This document shows positions 8,021 to 16,234 of a stretch of DNA of 22,607 nucleotides, piece by piece. Source of the DNA: Victivallales bacterium (GTDB lineage: Bacteria; Verrucomicrobiota; Lentisphaeria; Oligosphaerales; Oligosphaeraceae); assembly GCA_017963875.1 (NCBI GenBank), contig JAGCTA010000348.1, forward strand, positions 1 through 22,607, given 5' to 3'. Under the pieces are notes generated by a model. It was not told the origin of the DNA. It was given only the letters and a program-made list of their open reading frames with translations, and did no database searches. The position numbers and the translations under genes were made by a program. Position 1 is the stretch's first letter. The number at the start of each line of letters is the position of its first letter.

Positions 8021-9670
8021 TTAGTTGTTTTGAGTCGAGTTGTTCAGTTTCGCCAATATCGCCTTGCCTTTGTCGGTCAGGCGGTATTTCTGCGTGGGGC
8101 TTCTCAGGGAGTTTGGCAAGGTTAGTTCCACTAGTCCAGCATCAAGCAATGAGGCCATGATGCCATTGCGGAGTTTGGTAAGATTGCTATGGTGAATCGC
8201 AAGGGCTATCTCCTTGAGACCACAATCATTCTCAAGCATCTTGATAATTTTGATAGCAGATTTACTTAGTGCCTTTTCTTCGCTACTTAGTCCCTTTTCT
8301 TCGCTACTTAGTGCCTTTTCTTCGCTACTTAGTCCTTTTTCTTCGCTACTTAGTCCTTTTTCTTCGCTACTTAGTCCCTTTTCTTCGCTACTTAGTCCCT
8401 TTTCTTCGCTACTTAGTCCCTTTGGGAGTGCCACTGAATCTTTTTCTTGAGCAGCAGTCTCGCCAATGCGTGCGTCAAATGAATATGAATCGTCGAGAGG
8501 AACGGTTATTCGGAATATATCGGCCTCCTTTATGGTCGGGGGGGCATTGGAGTATAATGGAACATACTTGAAGAGGCGGCGTGTGCCAGAGCCTAGAGTG
8601 TCAATGTGCCCAATGGTGCGGAAAACGGCGGCTATGCGAGGGTTCTTTGCCTCTGGTTCCAGATTGTCAGGGGTGATTTCACTGTCCCTTTTGGCGCGAC
8701 AGGCATTCTCGACGTACATCTTGTCCTTCATGATGACGAACTTGGCGGTGTAATGGCTGGAGAACTCGCGATGTATGAGAGTGTTGCTTATCATCTCCCT
8801 TGAGATGATGCCTGCCAGACTGACGCGTCGGTTCCCCTCTAGGAAGAACTTGTCCAGCAGGTGCTTGGCTGCGAAATCCGTCAATCTGTCAAAACTCTCG
8901 ATGAGGTTCGTCTTAACGATGAGACGGTCATCATATCGGTCGATGTTTACTCTTCGCAGGAGGGCATCGGTCATGTATGTGGGATTTGTGTCGAAGATCA
9001 CGTCATCCCTTCCGAGAAGCATGATTGCGGCAAGGTTCAGGCACATCTTGCCTGTTTCCTTGTTCTCGACGTAAAGACCCGCGCTTTGCAGAATCTGCTC
9101 AGGGGACATATCCTGCCAAGGATGCTTGCCCGATGGGGAGAAATTGGCTGCTCGTTGCTGAAGCCTCGGAATCAAATCTAGTCGCAAATCATCAAGTCTG
9201 ACATGCGGATAGAGCCACTGCTCCGTGTAGATATTGCGCTTGCGGATTCCTAAATCGGCAATCTGCTCGCTGGAACGCAACCTTACGTCCGCGTCACCAA
9301 CTCTGTCGTATATTACACCCTTGTAGGAATGGATTTCTCCATCCAGGGGCACGCGAACATGAATGATGCTCTTGCCTTCGTATTCGAGAATCTCAGGCTC
9401 CAAATACACCGTTGGAGAAAACAAGTTGGGATTTGAAACGCAACTTATGAAATTCTTTGCCATGTCCATCGCAGCCTTAGGCGGCACACCATAGACCTTG
9501 CCATCGTTTTCCACACCCATGAAGAGATCGCCGCCAAAGCGGTTCAGAAAGGAGCAGACACTTTCATAGGTATCTGCTTCAATGCCGTTGCCGCAACGCT
9601 TGAATTCAATGGCTATGTTCTCGCCCAGTCTTAACAATTGTGCTATACGTTCTGGCGTCATAATTGTCAT
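8021..9670 (-). CDS. AlbA_2 / GHKL-like protein with GLSSEEK repeats
   Basis: This 549-residue protein is a diverged paralogue of the AlbA_2 gene at 78-1529. Residues about 8-140 are an AlbA_2 domain (NIAIEFKRCGNG, then GGDLFMGVENDGKVYGV). About 285-370 hold the GHKL-like core with REMISNTLIHREF (N-box) and DTLGSGTRRLF (glycine loop); the middle ATP-binding box (VENACRAKR) is degenerate. Seven copies of (G/A)LSSEEK at about 418-466 form a charged linker, followed by a winged-helix-like C-terminus (MLENDCGLKEIALAIH and QKYRLTDKGKAIL). Its ATG overlaps the DUF4391 stop as ATGA, implying translational coupling. The ATG nine bases downstream is an alternative start. A 50-bp gap separates it from mod. 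The role is probably regulatory or sensory within the restriction system; this is inference. Confidence 0.88.
   Translation of the reverse strand: MTIMTPERIAQLLRLGENIAIEFKRCGNGIEADTYESVCSFLNRFGGDLFMGVENDGKVYGVPPKAAMDMAKNFISCVSNPNLFSPTVYLEPEILEYEGKSIIHVRVPLDGEIHSYKGVIYDRVGDADVRLRSSEQIADLGIRKRNIYTEQWLYPHVRLDDLRLDLIPRLQQRAANFSPSGKHPWQDMSPEQILQSAGLYVENKETGKMCLNLAAIMLLGRDDVIFDTNPTYMTDALLRRVNIDRYDDRLIVKTNLIESFDRLTDFAAKHLLDKFFLEGNRRVSLAGIISREMISNTLIHREFSSHYTAKFVIMKDKMYVENACRAKRDSEITPDNLEPEAKNPRIAAVFRTIGHIDTLGSGTRRLFKYVPLYSNAPPTIKEADIFRITVPLDDSYSFDARIGETAAQEKDSVALPKGLSSEEKGLSSEEKGLSSEEKGLSSEEKGLSSEEKALSSEEKGLSSEEKALSKSAIKIIKMLENDCGLKEIALAIHHSNLTKLRNGIMASLLDAGLVELTLPNSLRSPTQKYRLTDKGKAILAKLNNSTQNN
8265..8423 (-). 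repeat. Seven tandem 21-bp in-frame repeats (plus a partial eighth)
   Basis: Units of 21 bp (plus strand CTTAGTCCCTTTTCTTCGCTA with one- or two-base variants) start at 8265, 8286, 8307, 8328, 8349, 8370 and 8391, with a 12-bp partial copy at 8412-8423. Each encodes GLSSEEK or ALSSEEK. The near-identity of copies at DNA level, including third positions, points to recent duplication by slippage or recombination. Copy changes keep the reading frame. Confidence 0.95.
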
Positions 9671-10311
9671 TTCTCCGTTAACTGCGCTTTCAGAGCCAAT
9701 ATTTCCTGATAGAGTGCAAAGACCTTGTGGTTCTGCTTCTCTATGCGCATTCTTTTATACAATACATCAATTTTCCGCTTAATACTATCATGTAATGTCT
9801 GGTTTTCTAGGTCTGCCCGCAATGATTGGCTGGATTTCTCTGGAAGCGAGGTGTTGATTTGGCGGACGAAGTTGTCGAACACCTCGTCCATCGTCACACC
9901 AGAGATGAGCAGGTGGATGTGGTCAAGAGGCTGCCAGGAGGTGCGGTAATACTCTTTGACGGTCAGCGTGATCGCTGTCTTGCCAATCTCCTTGTAGCCG
10001 ATGGCCACCTGCCAGAGTCCATCAAACTGAAGCAGGAAGAGAATGTGGTGCGGCACACCGTTGTCGATGGCACGCAGGAGGCTATCGTTGGCGGACTGCT
10101 TTTTCAACACCATCTCAAAGACATCGATTTCCGTCACCCGTTCTCCCGCCTGGACATTCAGCGTACTGGCAGAGAGTTTGTTTTTCCAGACAATACCATC
10201 GACTTGTTCCACAAAAGCACGCTTCACCGAAGACGAGACTGGCATCTTGTCATAGAATTTCGCCTTGGGGATGGCTTTACCGAAAACTGTGCTATCAGGG
10301 AATGGCTGCAT
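9667..10311 (-). CDS. DUF4391-domain protein
   Basis: This 214-residue protein matches the full DUF4391 pattern: an N-terminal PDSTVFGKAIPKAKFYD, then VKRAFVEQVDGIVWKNKLSA, TEIDVFEMVLK and a HHILFLLQFDG strand. It ends in a helical region (IKRKIDVLYKRMRIEKQNH), with the usual family length. The biochemical function of the family is not known to me. From memory, members sit between a large helicase and a DNA methyltransferase gene in restriction-type loci, as here. Its ATG overlaps the stop of the upstream gene by one base (TAATG), and its own stop overlaps the next start (ATGA). This suggests tight stoichiometric coupling of three proteins. Confidence 0.85.
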   Translation of the reverse strand: MQPFPDSTVFGKAIPKAKFYDKMPVSSSVKRAFVEQVDGIVWKNKLSASTLNVQAGERVTEIDVFEMVLKKQSANDSLLRAIDNGVPHHILFLLQFDGLWQVAIGYKEIGKTAITLTVKEYYRTSWQPLDHIHLLISGVTMDEVFDNFVRQINTSLPEKSSQSLRADLENQTLHDSIKRKIDVLYKRMRIEKQNHKVFALYQEILALKAQLTEK

Positions 10312-12176
10312 TAGTTCTTCCCATCCTTGTTTTGTTCTGTCATTTCACCCTTTAGTTCAGACGGTCGGGTTTCTCCCTCCCAAAAATGCATTATGGGATA
10401 GCCCCAAAATTCACTTTGGGACTTTTGGGGCAACAAGTCAAAGTACTTTCGTGCGTTCTTGAAATCGCCTGTCAATATACAGTATCCTACCATATTGGTA
10501 TCACACATTTCACGATTTTCTGTGAGCATAGCTTGTAATTGCGTAGTATCTTCTCTCGTCAAATCGTTCATCCGCATTTTTGTTTGAAATAAGTTAAGAA
10601 GTGCAATTTCACGTTCTTCAGGAATATCATTAGCTGTGACTTCGCATAACCACTGCGCTAATTTTAAGGCAAATTCGAGCAATTTACCCCTCAATGGGGC
10701 TGTATGGTCAATGGCAAGAAGTATCCTTAACAGAAAATTGGTGAGGTATCCCCTATAGATTGTGCTCATTTCAATACTGACAAGGCTTAACCAAATTGCA
10801 TCAAAATCTAGGAAAGAAACCACAGAAAGCAATGAAACATCTAATAAAATAAATGGAGAAAGTGATTTTGTAAGTCCATTCTCATCTTTAGAATATAGCG
10901 GGAAGGCATGAGTATAAGGATTGTATATATTGCAAACGGTCTCACTCTTACAAACTAATAAAGCTAATGTAGTACTTCCAAAAGAAACCTTGCAAAAATA
11001 TGTGCCTTCAGGGAGATTGGTAAAATTCTTTTCCTTTCCTTCAAGAAAGACGGCTATAAAGTCATTGACTAAGTTCCAGGTATTCGCGTCAAAGTCAGCT
11101 ATTGGCATGTCTTCAGGAAACCCTGATAAATTAAGAGCTTCCCTAAAATTCTCTAAAAAGGTCAATTCTTTTCGCATATCATTTAGAATATACGTAATAT
11201 CAATATCATTTCTTAATTCTTTTCTTTTGCCATCTATTTCAAATCCCTTGTTTTCTATTGTTTGACAACAGAAACTTAAATCATGAATTTGTTGGTTTAG
11301 TGTTCCCTTTCTCTCATAGTTAAAACTTCCTCGTTGTAAACATTGACAATTATCTTTTGGAAGAACATAGGAAAAAGTATTGCATACTCCAAAATGTAAT
11401 ATTATTTTTCCATTATTATCTTGTAATCTAGTATATTCTTCATAAAACAATTTTCCATTTACACCAACAGGCTTTTTAATCGAAATGCCAAATTGCGTAA
11501 TACTGTTTTTCCCCCGTTTAATTGGAACAAGAAAATCATCTAATACTTTTGCATAAAACGTTATGTTTTGTTCATTAATGCATTTTAAAATGTTATGTGA
11601 TTTTAAGGGAACCTGTACCTCAAAATATAAAGGATATTTCCCGTTTGTTTTGTAGTACTCAATCTTTTCTGGTGAAAGCGTAAGTAAAACCGCATGTCTT
11701 TGTTTTTCTTTGACAAATTGCGAGAAAATAGTTGGTATTCTGTCTATGTTCTTATCATCTGGTAACAAAGATAATTCAAATGATACCGTTTTCGAGCCTT
11801 TCGCATTTCTCAAATAGGTATAGATATCAAATGGAAGAAGTGAAGCGTAATAAATGGATTTGGGGGCACTAGGGATGTCAGGGATATCAACAACAAAAAA
11901 CATTATTCCGCCATCAGCATAGTAGCTCTTTAGGTCCTCTATTTCAATAGAATAAGTTATCCCTGTTTTACTACTCCTTATTCTATTATGCTGTTCTCCT
12001 TTAACTTGTGCTGGCACTCTTGTAATGCCAGCTTTTTGTAAAGATTCATCTTTATAAATATAAATATGTCCGTCCCATAAAGGTGTGTCATCATGCATAG
12101 CAAGAAACGCTCTGATATTCTTTGTGTATCCGAGACGGTTTGTCAACGCTGAAACAGCAATACCCTCAATGTCCAT
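10311..12176 (-). CDS. Uncharacterised 621-residue protein with DUF4365-like, possibly nuclease-fold N-terminus
   Basis: I do not recognise the whole protein. Residues about 1-110 resemble DUF4365-type domains: a first helix DIEGIAVSALTNRLGY, then TPLWDGHIYIYKD (D35) and RVPAQVKG (Q57, K59). This spacing of an acidic residue and Q-x-K is seen in PD-(D/E)XK-like folds, so a nuclease or DNA-binding role is possible but unproven. The middle (about 180-420) is beta-rich with no familiar motif. The C-terminal 120 residues look helical and TPR-like (YCILTGDFKNARKYFDLLP). The gene is very AT-rich (11 of 60 G/C at 11401-11460) compared with the helicase upstream (36 of 60 at 13741-13800), suggesting separate acquisition. 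GGGGAG lies 9 bases before the ATG. It is coupled to the DUF4391 gene by a TAATG junction. Confidence 0.75.
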   Translation of the reverse strand: MDIEGIAVSALTNRLGYTKNIRAFLAMHDDTPLWDGHIYIYKDESLQKAGITRVPAQVKGEQHNRIRSSKTGITYSIEIEDLKSYYADGGIMFFVVDIPDIPSAPKSIYYASLLPFDIYTYLRNAKGSKTVSFELSLLPDDKNIDRIPTIFSQFVKEKQRHAVLLTLSPEKIEYYKTNGKYPLYFEVQVPLKSHNILKCINEQNITFYAKVLDDFLVPIKRGKNSITQFGISIKKPVGVNGKLFYEEYTRLQDNNGKIILHFGVCNTFSYVLPKDNCQCLQRGSFNYERKGTLNQQIHDLSFCCQTIENKGFEIDGKRKELRNDIDITYILNDMRKELTFLENFREALNLSGFPEDMPIADFDANTWNLVNDFIAVFLEGKEKNFTNLPEGTYFCKVSFGSTTLALLVCKSETVCNIYNPYTHAFPLYSKDENGLTKSLSPFILLDVSLLSVVSFLDFDAIWLSLVSIEMSTIYRGYLTNFLLRILLAIDHTAPLRGKLLEFALKLAQWLCEVTANDIPEEREIALLNLFQTKMRMNDLTREDTTQLQAMLTENREMCDTNMVGYCILTGDFKNARKYFDLLPQKSQSEFWGYPIMHFWEGETRPSELKGEMTEQNKDGKN

Positions 12177-12237
12177 TAGGCTATTCTCCCCAAAACTAAG
12201 AAAAGAAAGAATGGTAAATATATACGCTTTTGAAGCA

Positions 12238-12969
12238 TCAGCATATCCCCCATTGCTTCAATCTTTCTGTCAGTTTCTTCTGTAAGTCAGTAGAGTTATT
12301 ATACTCTAAATATTCGATCTCACTCAAATCTGTTGCAACTTTTGTTTGAATATCCTTAATGAGTATAACGGGCTTCCCAAGACCACAGGTGATGCCTAAC
12401 TCGAACATTACATTCGGGTTGTTGTCTGAAATGTCGATAAGCACATAATTAGCTTCCTGAATAGCCTGGCAGATTTTGCACATCAATTGCCTACGTTCAA
12501 AACTCTGGTCTGCACGGTAATGCGTCAGACCATATGAGTCAAGTACCAGAGCAATACCATAACGATATACATCATCATATTTGTCTGCAAAAGGCATCCC
12601 AATGAAAAAGGAATATCTTCCATTTTGTATCCTGTGAGGGCATTTTTCATTTACAAGAAAACACTGAAGGTGTTTTTCATCCTCTTTTTTTTCTGCTTCA
12701 ATAAGTATCTTCAAGAGTTCTTCAATATGAAAATTAAGCCTGTCTATTCCTCCGCTATTAATGGTCTTTTTGGAGGATGAATAATCACTTTCTTGGATGC
12801 CGTACAGAGGAAAACTACGTTGGAGGAGGTTATTTCCCTTCCTTATCAGTAGATTCAATTTTACAACCCAATTCTGATATTGCGGCGGTCTGATCCATGA
12901 TGCCGAAGCCAATGACTTCAATTCTGATTGAAGCCCCTCGACTCTGACTCTAATATCTTTTAACAGCAT
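12238..12969 (-). CDS. TIR-like / nucleoside 2-deoxyribosyltransferase-fold protein
   Basis: This is a 243-residue protein. Residues about 118-205 form a Rossmann-like domain of the TIR/nucleoside 2-deoxyribosyltransferase group: FFIGMPFADKYDDVYRYGI, a YRAD segment, YVLIDISDNNPNVMFELGI and GKPVILIKD. The glutamate in NPNVMFELG (E190) is at the position of the catalytic Glu of that fold, so an NAD- or nucleotide-cleaving effector is plausible but not shown. The first 115 residues are mainly helical with a CPHR element at about 110-113, and may be a sensor or oligomerisation region. A GTG nine bases upstream (12978) is in frame, but AGAGG at 12978-12982 lies 8 bases from the ATG at 12969, which I prefer. 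It sits 18 bases after the helicase stop. It is moderately AT-rich. Confidence 0.8.
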   Translation of the reverse strand: MLLKDIRVRVEGLQSELKSLASASWIRPPQYQNWVVKLNLLIRKGNNLLQRSFPLYGIQESDYSSSKKTINSGGIDRLNFHIEELLKILIEAEKKEDEKHLQCFLVNEKCPHRIQNGRYSFFIGMPFADKYDDVYRYGIALVLDSYGLTHYRADQSFERRQLMCKICQAIQEANYVLIDISDNNPNVMFELGITCGLGKPVILIKDIQTKVATDLSEIEYLEYNNSTDLQKKLTERLKQWGIC

Positions 12970-12972
12970 AAT

Positions 12973-12982
12973 CCTCACCTCT
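12973..12982 (-). promoter_or_regulatory. Shine-Dalgarno that favours the ATG over the upstream GTG
   Basis: The minus-strand sequence AGAGGTGAGG precedes the ATG at 12969. The AGAGG part is 8 bases from that ATG but directly abuts the in-frame GTG at 12978, so the GTG has no usable spacing. Confidence 0.65.
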
Positions 12983-12987
12983 ATTCT

Positions 12988-15900
12988 TTAACCACAAACC
13001 ACAAAGAAACAAATCAGTTCGAAGTCATCAAGCCCATGGATAGGATTCTCAAGAGCACTTGTCTCGCCGAAGGAGAAGAGGCTGTCGATGTCGCTCTCTT
13101 CCTTCTTTGCAACGATGGAAGCGATTGCAGCGCCAAGCAGTTTTGAGTAGGCCTTCATGTTTCGTCCATCCTTGGTTTCCTTGTTGAATGGACGGCACAA
13201 TTCCATCAATGGTTCAGTGAATCCCTTGCAAAGCAGACGAAGTTCGTCAAGAAGCCGTTTGGGTTCAAGATGGTTGACAACAGTCTCTCCCGCCTGGGTA
13301 AGATAGACCATGTAGAATGGATGAATGCGGTTCTGACGGTCAATATTCACGTCTGCATTCATATTCTTGAGTATGAAGATAACGCCTGGAGGACAGTCCT
13401 TAGTGGCCATGACGACGGCATGGAGGCCATGCGGAGCCTTTTCGCAGTCATCGCAGTGCTTTACGTGATCCAGTAAGTCCAGACGGAACTCGTTGAGTCC
13501 TAAATCAAGAATGTTTACGCCAGTATTCATCTCCTCCAAATCCACAACTTCCTTTTGGAGACGTTCCAACTGCCTTTTGCGGTATTCCAGTTCCCGTTCC
13601 TCTGCATCGATGATGTTGTCATCGCCAGTGGCAGCCAAAACAGTGATTTTCATTCTGGCTTCAACTCGGCTCTTGAGCTTGATGTAGTCGTCCAGCTCCA
13701 TGTCAGGCCAGAAGTTGACCATTTGAATGGAGGCATTGCGGCTTCCGATGCGGTCGATGCGCCCGAAGCGTTGGATGATGCGAACTGGGTTCCAGTGGAT
13801 GTCATAGTTGACAAGGAAATCGCAGTCCTGAAGGTTTTGTCCTTCGGAGATGCAGTCCGTTGCGATGAGCAGGTCAATCTCGTGTGGATTGTCGGGACAT
13901 AGCAGGTTCTTCTCCTTGGAAAGAGGCGAAAAGAGCGTCAGGATTGTGTTCAAGTCGGGCTTCCTGCCAGGAAGTGTTGTCAGACCGTCTCCCGTGCCGG
14001 AAATCATTGCCGTATGCAGGTAATGCTTCGTCTTCATATACCCGCTGAGATTCTCATAAAGATATTTTGCAGTGTCTGAAAAGGCAGTGAAGACAATCAC
14101 CTTGCGGTTGTCTTCATTGATGGGATGCGCTATTTTGCCGTCTATAAGGGATTTTAATGCCTGCAATTTGTTGTCATGGACGGGTGTGATGTCCCCGACC
14201 ATGCTGATGAGCAGTTCTAGCGTATCCACATCCTTGGAGAGAAAAGTCCTCCAAGACACATAGTCCATGTCCTCCAAGGCAATCCTGACCTTTCTTCCTA
14301 CAGTGAAGAGGCTATCCTCGTCGTCTTCCGCAATAGCCTGAATATCATTGGAGATATCATCGTATTCGATGGAATCGCCTTGCCCGTCACAATAGCCGTC
14401 AATGCTGCTAATGGTGGCTTTATTCAGTGAAAGGATGCGTTCCAATGTCAGTCTGAATGAAAAAACGGAACTTTCCAGACGCTTCAGCAATCCTATGCCA
14501 GTCAGCCGCTGGATGCCTTTTTCACGGTCAAGCTGGCTGAAAATGGTGTTGCCCATGTCTCGTCCGTATTTCACTTCATACTTTGCTCTTCGGGAGTCCA
14601 GTATGAAATTCGAGGGCAGGTAGACCATAAGGGAAAGCCTCTGCAACTGTTCGTAGATTTCAGTGTAGTTGATGGCCTTGGGCAAATCGGTCAGCGATGG
14701 ACGTGGACTGATGGGCGGCAGACGGTCGGGGAACTGCCCAATGGCTTTGGAGTTGTAGTATTTCTCTATGTGCTTGCGGGAGCGTGCGATGGTTACGGAA
14801 TCCAGCAACTCGAAGAAATCAAAATCCAGTCTCGATAGAAGTTTTTCCAGTGTTCGTTCTTCTGGCGGCTGTTTGCTCCAGACATTGAATTCACGTTGCG
14901 CCTGACGGAAAATCTCGTTGATGGAATGCGCCGTTTCCAGTTTGTCGTTCCAAAGTTCCGGCATTCCCTCGTAGGCAAGAGCAAGTTGGTTGCGAAGATC
15001 GGTGAAACGGTTGTTGACGGGCGTTGCTGAAAGCATAAGGACTTTGGTCTTTACGCCAGGCTTGATCGCCTTGTTCAGCAACTGGAGGTAGCGGTTTTCG
15101 CGTCTTTCGTCACCATAGATCTGACCGCCATTCCTGAAATTGTGCGATTCGTCGATGACGATGAGGTCGTAGGTATCCCAACGAAGACGAGCCAGGTCAA
15201 TGCCGTTGGACTCGCCTTTCTCACGGGAAAGGTCTGTGTGGAAAAGGACATCGTAACGGAGGCGGTCGCCAGCAATGGGATTGTTCACATAGTTTCCCTT
15301 GTAGGTGTTCCAGTTGCCCGCCAGTTTCTTTGGGCAGAGCACGAGAACGTTCTTATTGCGGTCTTCGTAGTATTTGATGACGCCCAACGCGGAGAAGGTC
15401 TTGCCTAGTCCCACGCTGTCAGCCAAAATGCAGCCGTTGTATTTCTCAAGTTTGTTTATAATGGCCAAAACCGCATCTCTCTGGAAATCATAGAGTTTAC
15501 CCCATATCTGGCTGTTTCGGAAGCCAACGCCCTCGTTGGGAAGAACATCCTCGGAGATGTCCTCCAAAAACTCGCTGAAGATATTGTAGAGAGTGATGAA
15601 ATAAAGAAATTCAGGCGAGTTCTCCTTGTATGCGGCGGTGATGCTTTCCAAAACTTTGTCTGTGACATCTTCCACTTGTGAAGGATTGTTCCAAATGCTA
15701 TTGAAGGCATTAAGGAACATCAGACTCTGCGGAGCATCAATTCTGCTGACGAAATTGAAGGCGTTATTTCCACGTTCGCAACCAAGGTCAATTGTTGTGA
15801 AGCCATTAAGTGGCATATAGGTGAGAGTGTCTTTTGGTGACGCCACATTCAGAAAGCCTTGTATGGCGTTGCCTGTAGCGTTGGATTTGAATGTTGCCTT

Positions 15901-16230
15901 GGCACGTATCCATTCGGCGCATTCGATGGCAATTGCCTTCTGTGTCAGTTCATTTCGCAATTTCAACTCGAAGTCCGAACCATAGATGCTACGCTCCCTT
16001 GAGAGGCGTGGAATGTAGAACTCACGCTTGGCCTTTGGCTCGTTCTCCGCCGTGAAGGTCGGTGAAGTGAAAAGGAAACGGAGTTCATCAACTTTGTCCA
16101 ACTGCGTTTTGAGTTCACGATAGGCATAGATGGAGAAGCATGCCGCTGCAACTGAGACCTTTGAGCCAGAGCCAAGCGTCTTTTTCAAATCGTCTTTGAC
16201 GAAAGTCGATATGTTGTCGAAAACAGGCAT
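12988..16230 (-). CDS. SNF2-family helicase with degenerate PLD-like N-terminal domain
   Basis: This 1080-residue protein has about 160 N-terminal residues that resemble the phospholipase D-like module found ahead of helicases in defence loci (VSVAAACFSIYAYRELK, LRFLFTSPTF). I see no intact HxK catalytic motif, so this part may only bind DNA. The SNF2/superfamily 2 motor is complete: ADSVGLGKT (motif I, about 270-278), IDESHNF (motif II, DESH 360-363), LSATPVNNR (motif III, 401-403), ATDCISEGQNLQ (motif V, 790-801) and QRFGRIDRIG (motif VI, 820-829). It probably translocates on or remodels DNA. A longer frame opens at 16326, but the ATG at 16230 has AAGGA 8 bases upstream and falls four bases after the regulator's stop, so I chose it. 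It is GC-richer than the two genes that follow. Confidence 0.9.
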   Translation of the reverse strand: MPVFDNISTFVKDDLKKTLGSGSKVSVAAACFSIYAYRELKTQLDKVDELRFLFTSPTFTAENEPKAKREFYIPRLSRERSIYGSDFELKLRNELTQKAIAIECAEWIRAKATFKSNATGNAIQGFLNVASPKDTLTYMPLNGFTTIDLGCERGNNAFNFVSRIDAPQSLMFLNAFNSIWNNPSQVEDVTDKVLESITAAYKENSPEFLYFITLYNIFSEFLEDISEDVLPNEGVGFRNSQIWGKLYDFQRDAVLAIINKLEKYNGCILADSVGLGKTFSALGVIKYYEDRNKNVLVLCPKKLAGNWNTYKGNYVNNPIAGDRLRYDVLFHTDLSREKGESNGIDLARLRWDTYDLIVIDESHNFRNGGQIYGDERRENRYLQLLNKAIKPGVKTKVLMLSATPVNNRFTDLRNQLALAYEGMPELWNDKLETAHSINEIFRQAQREFNVWSKQPPEERTLEKLLSRLDFDFFELLDSVTIARSRKHIEKYYNSKAIGQFPDRLPPISPRPSLTDLPKAINYTEIYEQLQRLSLMVYLPSNFILDSRRAKYEVKYGRDMGNTIFSQLDREKGIQRLTGIGLLKRLESSVFSFRLTLERILSLNKATISSIDGYCDGQGDSIEYDDISNDIQAIAEDDEDSLFTVGRKVRIALEDMDYVSWRTFLSKDVDTLELLISMVGDITPVHDNKLQALKSLIDGKIAHPINEDNRKVIVFTAFSDTAKYLYENLSGYMKTKHYLHTAMISGTGDGLTTLPGRKPDLNTILTLFSPLSKEKNLLCPDNPHEIDLLIATDCISEGQNLQDCDFLVNYDIHWNPVRIIQRFGRIDRIGSRNASIQMVNFWPDMELDDYIKLKSRVEARMKITVLAATGDDNIIDAEERELEYRKRQLERLQKEVVDLEEMNTGVNILDLGLNEFRLDLLDHVKHCDDCEKAPHGLHAVVMATKDCPPGVIFILKNMNADVNIDRQNRIHPFYMVYLTQAGETVVNHLEPKRLLDELRLLCKGFTEPLMELCRPFNKETKDGRNMKAYSKLLGAAIASIVAKKEESDIDSLFSFGETSALENPIHGLDDFELICFFVVCG

Positions 16231-16234
16231 GTCC

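Noticed and set aside
8214..8571. Repetitive plus-strand frames (LLSPFSS- and FLRYLVP-type proteins) and a CRISPR-like array
   Set aside because: The 21-bp units are contiguous with no spacers and are in frame with the well-supported minus-strand AlbA_2 gene. The plus frames are only the repeat read backwards and have no ribosome site.
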